This document shows, piece after piece, positions 16,301 to 25,000 of a stretch of 25,000 nt of DNA (within the stretch, counting starts at the first letter, position 1; each line of letters opens with the position of its first letter). The notes beneath the pieces were generated by a model. The model did no database searches. It was not told where the DNA came from and saw only the letters and a program-made list of their open reading frames with translations. The position numbers and the translations under genes were made by a program. Location of the stretch: the NCBI RefSeq assembly GCF_042767895.1, contig NC_091569.1, positions 6,289,159 through 6,314,158 of the forward strand. Direction: 5' to 3'. Origin of the DNA: Penaeus vannamei. Taxonomy: Eukaryota; Arthropoda; Malacostraca; Decapoda; Penaeidae.

Positions 16301-16370
16301 ACACGTAAGTGCAGATAATCAGAAAAAGGAGATAGGTTAAATAGATTAAAAAACACGTTTATACAGATAC

Positions 16371-17195
16371 TAAAACTCAAAGAAACGTACGCACATATTC
16401 ACAAAATGGCTTACACAGACGTACACACATTAATTTAAAAAAACGCACACACATAAACTCAAACAAACGCACACACATAAACACGTACATAAACTCAAAC
16501 AAACGTACACACATAAACTCAAACAAACGCACACACATAAACACGTACATCAACTCAAACAAACGTACACACATAAACACGTACATAAACTCAAACAAAC
16601 GCACACACATAAACACGTACATAAACTCAAACAAACGCACACACATAAACTCAAACAAACGTACACACATAAACTCAAACAAACGCACACACATAAACAC
16701 GTACATAAACTCAACAAACGCACACACATAAACACGTACATAAACTCAAACAAACGCACACACATAAACACGTACATCAACTCAAACAAACGTACACACA
16801 TAAACTCAAACAAACGCACACACATAAACACGTACATAAACTCAAACAAACGCACACACATAAACACGTACATAAACTCAAACAAACGCACACACATAAA
16901 CACGTACATAAACTCGAACAAACGCACACACATAAACACGTACATAAACTCAAACAAACGCACACACATACACACGTACATAAACTCAAACAACCGCACA
17001 CACACAAACACGTACATAAACTCAAACAAACGCACACACATAAACACGTACATAAACTCAAACAAACGCACACACATAAACACGTACATAACTCAAACAA
17101 ACGCACACATAAACTCAAACAAACGCACACACATAAACACGTACATAAACTCAAACAACCGCACACACACAAACACGTACATAAACTCGAACACA
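16371..17195. repeat. 36/24-bp minisatellite (AAACTCAAACAAACG type)
   Basis: Over 20 units starting AAACTCAAACAAACG and ending either in ACACACAT (24-bp form) or additionally in AAACACGTACAT (36-bp form). Most unit lengths are multiples of 12, so all three minus-strand frames stay open for long stretches (for example 179 codons at 16550-17089, a 12-residue repeat with CVRLFEFMYV). There is no further evidence of translation. Confidence 0.92.
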
Positions 17196-17327
17196 CACGC
17201 ACGCCACCCTTCGTGACTGTGTTTCTTCACGTACACGACAGTCTGTAACGCTAATGATTGTGGCAAACAACAGATGAATTGATAATTAGGAAGAAGGAAT
17301 GGAAGAAAAGCGAGAATAAAAGAAGGA

Positions 17328-17435
<108 letters not shown>

Positions 17436-17539
17436 GAGAGACAGAAGCCAACAGACAAACAAGACCAAATATATGGAAAGAACAGAAAATAAGATAACTA
17501 GTTTCTTAAATAAGTTGGAAATAGCCCGAAAACAAAGAG

Positions 17540-17710
17540 AAAGGCACCCCCTACCCCTCCACAGACCCCCAAACCCCCCTAAAGCTTCGAATTACACCCG
17601 TACCTTCCCTCCCTAACCCCCCCCCAACCCCCACCGCTCCTCCCCCAAACGTGAATATTCATAAACCGATCAACTTTGATATTAACCCCCCTCCCCCTCC
17701 CCCCCTTTTA
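17540..17710. repeat. C-rich low-complexity stretch
   Basis: Runs of 4-9 C separated by A or T, with a short unique segment at about 17650-17680. Confidence 0.7.
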
Positions 17711-18130
17711 CGTCATCGGCCAACCACTCGATATTCATTCATTACTCTGCACTCGAGGTCGTCCTAAATCCATGAAAGAGAAAGAAAAAAGAAAAAAAAA
17801 TATTCCATCGTTAAACTCGCCTTCATGAATATGTACACTCTCCGTCCGTCCGGTCCGCGAGCGCGCACTTACTATCCGTTTCATGAGTCTGTCACAACCG
17901 CAAACAGCCAATTATAAACAACGGTATATGCGCATGCGTGGATGGACAAATTCAGCGGGCAGGTTGGTCTTCTCTGTTGCAGGTGCCGCGTTCGCATTCG
18001 GACGAGGCGTAACGGGAAAGATACGCTGTAATCTCGGTGATTGATTGGCTTTCTGTCATGCGGGGCGTCGGTTGAAGGCAGAGAGAATGGGAAGTTGCTG
18101 GTGTCAATTCTGTTGCTGTACGCATTTGGG
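17711..18130. promoter_or_regulatory. Unique island with CCAAT boxes and NRF1-like site, unproven
   Basis: Contains AGCCAAT at 17906-17912, TATAAAC just after it, TGCGCATGCGTG at 17929-17940 (near the NRF1 palindrome) and ATTGGCT at 18044-18050. The opposite-facing CCAAT boxes flank the NRF1-like site. No transcript can be assigned. Confidence 0.2.
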
Positions 18131-18132
18131 GT

Positions 18133-18315
18133 GGATATGCACAGGTACTGGCTTAAAGAAGAAGAAAACTGGTTCGTATTAGGAAGGATATGCACAAGCA
18201 CTGGCTTAAAGAAGAAAAAATGTTCGTATTAAGAAGGATATGCACAAACACGGGCCTAAAGAAAGAGAAGAAAAAGTGTTCGTATTTGGATGGATATGCA
18301 CAAGCACTCGTGTAA
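18133..18315. repeat. Tandem repeat of about 50 bp, four copies
   Basis: Each copy has GGATATGCACA, then CACTGGCTTAAAGAAG-like sequence and GTTCGTATT. Copies differ by A-run length and point changes; the last is truncated into an A/G run. Confidence 0.88.
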
Positions 18316-19021
18316 AAAAAAGGGGGGGGGGAAGGTGAGATAAATGACGGTCGCTTTAAAGGAAGCAAGCGACCAGGGACGGTAGGCAATCGCTGCTGGA
18401 TTTACAACAGGGCGAGACTTTCATTAGCGTAAACAACCTCCCACAGTGTCCAGTGACGAGACAGACTTCGCAAACGAGAGAGATATATACCTTATCTCTG
18501 TGTTTCTCTATCTATCTTTCCTTTTTCTCTGTTCCTCTCCCTCTGTCGACGTACTGATAAAACTGCTTTTATTACAGAATGAACCTATCATTACCAGCAC
18601 TTCCATCCCCCCTCCCCCCCCCCTTCGTTTCCCCCGTTACCACACAGCCCCCTTCGCCAGGGCATCGCCAGGGGCACCAGGACATACCCAGCCAGACTGC
18701 GGTTGACATGGGGAGCCTTAAGCAGGGTATGACATTACTTGCTCGATAACCCACGCCCTCATACCCACCTCGTCCTCACACCTCGCTCGTACCTTCCGCT
18801 TGTGTAACCCGTCGCCTGCAACAGCTGTGGCCACCGCAGAGCTCCTAATGAGTTGACCGCTGGCTGTAACCCGACCCGTGTGTCGCGGCGGTCCGAATCC
18901 ATGTTTTGACGCACGTGGATGACACTGTTCGTTCGCTGGTTCGTTCCAATGGGCAACCAGTCAGTTGTGGGTTATGTATTTCTTAGATCAGGTATTGTGT
19001 CGTATCACAAGTCCGGAATAT
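18316..19021. other. Non-repetitive segment
   Basis: No gene supported. A C run lies at about 18607-18630, and at 18421-18436 is TCATTAGCGTAAACAA, which recurs with changes near 24860. Confidence 0.4.
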
Positions 19022-19339
<318 letters not shown>

Positions 19340-19340
<1 letters not shown>

Positions 19341-19992
19341 TTTGACTTTCTTTCTCTCTGCCTCTCTTTTTATACCTCTCTTCTACATTCCCTCCCTCTT
19401 GTCTCCTTCACACTCTTTCAATTCCCTTCCCTCTTTCTCTTCCTACTTCCCTCTCCTTTTCCCCTTTTCCTTCCCTGTCCTCTCTCTTTCTCGCTCTTTC
19501 CCCTTCCTTCAAACTCCTCTCTTTCTTTACCACACCTCCCTTTCCTCCCTTAACTCTCTCTCTTCCTCGCTCTAACTACCCTCTCCATTTTTCTCCTCTC
19601 ACTCTCCTCACTCTCTCTCCCCTCCCCTTTCCTTCTCTATATATCTCTTCCGCCTCTCTGTTTCCCTTTCCCTCACACCCTAGCTCCCTCCTCTCTCTGT
19701 CCACACACCTTTCCCCACCCCCACCCTCTCCCTGCCTCACCCTTTCCCTGCCTTCCCTTCCCTTCCCTCCCTCAGCCTCTCTTCCCTTCCCCCTCCCTTA
19801 CCCTCAGCTTCTCTTCCCTTCCCCCTCCCTCTCTCAGCCTCTCTTCCCACACCTTCCCCCTTTCCCCCTCCCTTCCCTCCCCCTCCCCCTCCCTTCCCTC
19901 CCCCTCAGCCTCCCTTCCCTTTCCCCCGTCCCTCCCTCCCCCTCTTCCCTTCCCTCACCCTCCGCCTCCCTTCCCTCTCCCCCCCCCTCCCT
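19340..19992. repeat. Long pyrimidine tract, about 650 bp
   Basis: Nearly all C/T on the plus strand. From about 19720 it becomes a degenerate tandem repeat of CCCTTCCC, CCCTCC and CAGCCTCTCTTCCC words (the last recurring several times at 19770-19850). Confidence 0.9.
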
Positions 19993-20402
<410 letters not shown>

Positions 20403-20459
20403 CAAATTACACTACATACGCGGCCACCGGAAGTACCACCTGGCCGCACAACCCAGAGT

Positions 20460-20700
20460 CCACGCCCCCCCTTCCTTCTCCCCCTACCCCCACCCCCACC
20501 CCTCGAGCCCCAGCCGACGCTCAACCCTCAACCTCCATCATAACCCGCCCCCCCCCCCCACCACCTTCCTCCTTACCGCCCCCCCCCCTCCCGCCCTTCC
20601 TTCCGTCCACGAGGTCCCAAACAGCACCTTAACACCCCACCCTAACCTCTATTCCCCTACCACTCCCTTCGCAAATCTCCCCCCCCCCACACACACCTCT
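20460..20700. repeat. C-rich low-complexity stretch
   Basis: Many runs of 4-10 C separated by short A/T-containing words. Confidence 0.75.
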
Positions 20701-21329
20701 TACTCCGGGCCTAAAACCAGCCGCCCACGCCCATTAAATCCTTCCTCGCCCTCAAGACACGCCCATCTAGACCTCGTCTACGCCTATCAAGAAGGGAGCA
20801 AGCGTATAATTACTCTCAAAACGAGAATGAGAGAGAGAGAGAGAGAGAGAGAAAAAATTAAAACCTTAATTGATTATTCTGGTCATTATCATGCAAAACC
20901 GTCTGTTGGGAGGAACTGGGTATTCAAAGACACAATTCTCTGTAAACAGTTTAAACATATATCGGCTTTAACTGTGACTGCATTGCATTTTGTGTCTTTA
21001 TATACCCGTAAGCAAGTGGTGTCTGTGTACACTTCCATGATGGCGCTCAATTTCAACTGCCAGTGTACACAAGGCAAAAACTGTATGAATTTTATACACT
21101 GCTAGTATGTGTGTATATACGGTATATAAGCAGAAACCTTTATGCATAAGTGGTAATGTATGTGTATGTAAACGTGTTTATAAAGCCGACATTACAATAC
21201 TATCGGTGACCCTACATACAAATACGTTATATGTAAACATTTAATGTATGTCTGGATTAAATATATGGTAATATGCGTGTATGTCACTCGGAAAAAAGAT
21301 AAGGACAAAGACTAATGAATAGTACAACG
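20701..21329. other. Mostly unique AT-rich sequence
   Basis: A short (GA)n lies at 20827-20853. GTGTACAC palindromes occur near 21026 and 21064, and a TATA-like GGTATATAAG near 21121. No gene is supported. Confidence 0.4.
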
Positions 21330-21475
21330 AAAAACGTGATACCTTAATAGAAAACGGGATACTAAAGAGAAAACGGGAAACCTAGAGAAAACGGGAAACC
21401 TAAAGAGAAAACAGGACACCTAAAGAGAAAACGGGAAGGATAAGAAGAAAATGGGGCACGTAAAAAGAAAACGCG
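21330..21475. repeat. Imperfect tandem repeat of about 22 bp
   Basis: Five to seven copies around CCTAAAGAGAAAACGGGA, degenerating at the right (AAATGGGG, AAACGCGAC). Confidence 0.8.
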
Positions 21476-22492
<1,017 letters not shown>

Positions 22493-22754
22493 TGCATACT
22501 TCTGACATCAACTTAATCACCAATGATGTCCCTTAATTACCGACCACCACCCCAACCGAGCGCACGTGACCCCGGACGCGTCTATACGTATAAAGAGCGA
22601 TAACGGGACCCGAGCCTACCTGCGCCCGACACAAAGCCTAAATATGCAACACAAACAAGCCCGACACAAAGACCGACCCATAAAGACCGTCCACCCCCTA
22701 CCCCTTACCCCCCCCCACACCCACACCCCTTCCCAGCTCAACTCCAACATCGTC
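22493..22754. other. Unique sequence with a short duplication
   Basis: CCCGACACAAAG occurs at about 22625 and 22660; a CACGTGAC E-box lies near 22563 and a TATAAAG near 22588. No gene. Confidence 0.4.
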
Positions 22755-22873
22755 TCTCTCTTTCTTTATTCATTTATTTCTCTCTTTCTCATTTTTTTCT
22801 CTTTCTTTCTTTCTTTCTTTCTCTCTTTTTCCTTCTTTCTCTCTCTCTTTCTTTCTTTCTCTCTCTCTCTCTA
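22755..22873. repeat. (TTTC)n/(TC)n tract
   Basis: Pyrimidine-only tetranucleotide and dinucleotide mixture. Confidence 0.9.
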
Positions 22874-23054
22874 AGGAGTGAATTAATAAAAAAAAAATCA
22901 CCAGTATTAAAAGAAGATTAAAAACAAAAATCAACGAAAGAACAACAACAACAAAAAAAACTTGAGTAGTAAGAACATGGAAAAATCTTCTTCACACACA
23001 AATATTACACACGAATAAGGAATAGAGAGAGAAAAAAAATATATAGAGGCGTGG

Positions 23055-23111
23055 TGACCTTTTTCTCTTCCGCGTGACCCGAAGACGCGTGTAAAGACGG
23101 GTCAAAGGTCA
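23055..23111. promoter_or_regulatory. Cluster of nuclear-receptor half sites including a DR1
   Basis: TGACCT at 23055-23060, TGACCC at 23075-23080, and the direct repeat GGGTCA-A-AGGTCA at 23099-23111. The last is a canonical DR1 arrangement of the kind bound by HNF4, RXR/USP or COUP-TF type receptors. Whether it works in vivo is unknown. Confidence 0.35.
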
Positions 23112-23156
23112 ACCTGTAATCACGGTCACGTTTGCTGTCATCAGGTGTGTCCGTGC

Positions 23157-23560
<404 letters not shown>

Positions 23561-23650
23561 ACCCCCCTCCCCCCCCCCCCATCTTCCTCCGGACCACAGC
23601 CATCCCCCGCCCCCAACCCCCCCCCCCCTCTTCCCCCGGACCCCCTTTAA
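23561..23650. repeat. C-rich low-complexity stretch
   Basis: Runs of 5-10 C with short interruptions. Confidence 0.8.
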
Positions 23651-23903
23651 CCCCCAACAGGCAAAATAACCCACACAGATCCCCTTCCTTCTGCAGGAGT
23701 TTTTGGCGTGACCTGATTTCCGGCAGTGAACTGGACTCTCGATTGACCCCGGGCGCCCTCGGGGGTGGCTCGAAAAAGGGCAATAGACGTCAAGGGCGCG
23801 ACACGGGGAGGCCACAGGGGATTTATGAGGGCCGATCGTTCTCACTATGAGGTCGGAATATTGATGTGTTCAGAGGGGAGGACCTGGGTGGGTTCTGTGT
23901 CTC
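23651..23903. other. Unique, mixed-composition segment
   Basis: Non-repetitive with several CpG. A 242-codon plus-strand frame starts at 23765 but after about 50 codons consists of the 90-bp repeat and pyrimidine tract that follow, so it is not called. Confidence 0.4.
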
Positions 23904-24105
23904 TCCTTGGGGTTTTCTTCTCCTTTCTTGTCTCGTCTGTCTTTCTCTGTTATTGGTTTCTTTCTTATTTTTCATTATTCTATCTTTTCCTTCTCCTTGG
24001 GGTTTTCTTCTCCTTTCTTGTCTCGTCTGTCTTTCTCTGTTATTGGTTTCTTTCGCATTTTTCCTTATTCTATCTTTTCTTTCTCCTTTGGGAGTTTCTT
24101 CTTTC
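23904..24105. repeat. 90-bp direct tandem repeat, two full copies plus a partial
   Basis: CCTTGGGGTTTTCTTCTCC occurs at about 23905 and again exactly 90 bases later, and the intervening sequence is nearly identical. A third, diverged partial copy starts near 24085 (CCTTTGGGAGTTTCTTC). Confidence 0.93.
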
Positions 24106-24478
24106 TTGTCTTCCATTGTTATTGTTTTCTTCTTCTTTTTACTTATCCTATCTTTTCCTTCCCTTACTTACATCTCCATTTCCCCCTTTTCAACTTCTCC
24201 ATCCACTCCCCTTCCTTTTCTTTTCCCTTACTCTCCTTCAAAACTTCTCCTCTCTCATAATCTTCCATCAACTCCTATTCTCACCACCCCCTCCGCCCTT
24301 CTTCCTCTACTCTTCCACCCTTCGCCTTCCTTTCCTTTCTCCCCCTCCACCATTCTTCCTCCCCTCTACCCTTCCTCTTCTTCTTTCTTCTACCCTCCTT
24401 CCTCATCTACCCTTTTTCCTCCCATCCACCCACCACCCTTCCCCCTTCCCTCCACCCTTCTCCCCCCTCCCCCCTCAC
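24106..24478. repeat. Pyrimidine-rich tract
   Basis: Mostly C/T on the plus strand with words such as CCACCCTTC and TTCCTCCC; low complexity throughout. Confidence 0.85.
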
Positions 24479-24480
24479 AA

Positions 24481-24627
24481 CAAGGTCACGTGACTCTCCC
24501 ACGTCGCGTCCGGTGGCCTTGTACTTCTCTGACCCGACCTTAAAGAGAGTCCAGCGTTTTATCTCATTGTTTTTACTTTGGAGGAACTAAGGTCACAAGA
24601 GACGTGGGAGAAGACTTGGCTGACCTT
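24481..24627. promoter_or_regulatory. AAGGTCA half sites and a GTCACGTGAC palindrome
   Basis: CAAGGTCACGTGAC at 24481-24494 combines an extended half site (FTZ-F1/ERR type) with the E-box palindrome GTCACGTGAC (24485-24494). AAGGTCA also occurs at 24589-24595 and, inverted, at 24621-24627. Confidence 0.3.
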
Positions 24628-24680
24628 ATCATCGCGCTCCGTTGACTCCCAGGGTCTTGGGATTCGTGAAAATGCAAAAT

Positions 24681-24682
<2 letters not shown>

Positions 24683-24721
<39 letters not shown>

Positions 24722-24750
24722 ATAATAATAATAAATAAATAAATAAAAAA
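24683..24750 (+). repeat. Poly(A) followed by (AAT)n and (AAAT)n
   Basis: About 37 A, then AAT repeats to about 24733 and AAAT repeats to 24750. It resembles the tail of a non-LTR retroposon inserted in plus orientation, but I recognise no element body to its left. Confidence 0.9.
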
Positions 24751-25000
24751 TTAAGGGATTCTTTTTATGGGAATCGGCGTGGATGTCTTATTCCTCAGTA
24801 TGGAATTTTGTCAAAAAAGGGATGAGAAACGATCATTAATTACTGAATGGATTGTCAGCTCATTCGCATAAACAAGGGGGATAAAACAGCATATTTCAAG
24901 GTAATTTCTCAAAGGTGTTTCCCAGTGCACACAAACCAGTCACTCCATATTGGATACATTCTCGTCATTTTCCTCCTAAATCACCGTAGACCTTGATCTC
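24751..25000. other. Unique AT-rich sequence to window end
   Basis: No gene seen. TCATTCGCATAAACAA at 24860-24875 resembles the segment at 18421. Confidence 0.4.

Noticed and set aside
16371..17195. Possible CRISPR array (regular repeats)
   Set aside because: Units are contiguous 36/24-bp tandem copies with no unique spacers, in a eukaryotic context.
18890..18900. GGTCCGAATCC resembles a tRNA B box
   Set aside because: The bases on either side cannot form a T-arm stem and no A box or acceptor stem lies at a suitable distance.
23765..24493. 242-codon frame resembling a multi-spanning membrane protein
   Set aside because: The hydrophobic segments are two copies of a 90-bp T-rich repeat and a pyrimidine tract; overlapping frames look equally hydrophobic.

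Overview
The window is eukaryotic nuclear DNA: a multi-exon gene with GT-AG introns at the left end, then about 19.7 kb packed with microsatellites and minisatellites. The extreme density of long (AC)n, (AT)n, (GA)n, (TC)n and compound arrays, together with an invertebrate-like CLCA gene, suggests a decapod crustacean, most likely a penaeid shrimp. That assignment is inference from repeat style, not from a diagnostic gene.

Positions 1-5249 (minus strand) hold thirteen consecutive internal exons of one calcium-activated chloride channel regulator (CLCA) family gene. I placed their boundaries by hand from splice signals; all reading phases join without a frameshift, giving about 943 codons. The fragment runs from the end of the conserved N-terminal region through the metallohydrolase-like CLCA_N domain, an unusually long disordered linker, the VWA domain, the beta-rich region and most of a fibronectin type III domain. 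The first exon(s), with the signal peptide, and the last exon(s) are not found. Two functional centres look lost: the zinc protease motif (HEWAH in human CLCA1) reads GAWAR, and two of the VWA metal-site (MIDAS) motifs are degenerate. A furin-type RSKR motif sits in the linker.

Positions 5250-25000 contain no coding region I can support. This could be a large 5' intron of the CLCA gene, its upstream intergenic region, or both. It alternates simple-sequence arrays with short non-repetitive islands, some carrying recognisable regulatory-type motifs (nuclear-receptor half sites, CCAAT boxes, an NRF1-like site, YY1-like AANATGGC motifs). Most long open frames here are by-products of repeats such as (TC)n read as Leu-Ser, (AC)n as Thr-His and (AT)n as Tyr-Ile.

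Several minisatellites have internal histories that can be read: an AT-rich 32-bp array lying inside one copy of an older duplicated segment, a 36/24-bp array whose unit lengths preserve reading frame, and an array combining a hairpin with a GGGA tract. No RNA gene, CRISPR array, recognisable transposase, reverse transcriptase or integrase was found. I found no clear evidence of a wholly new biological system; the most notable biology is the apparently inactive CLCA.
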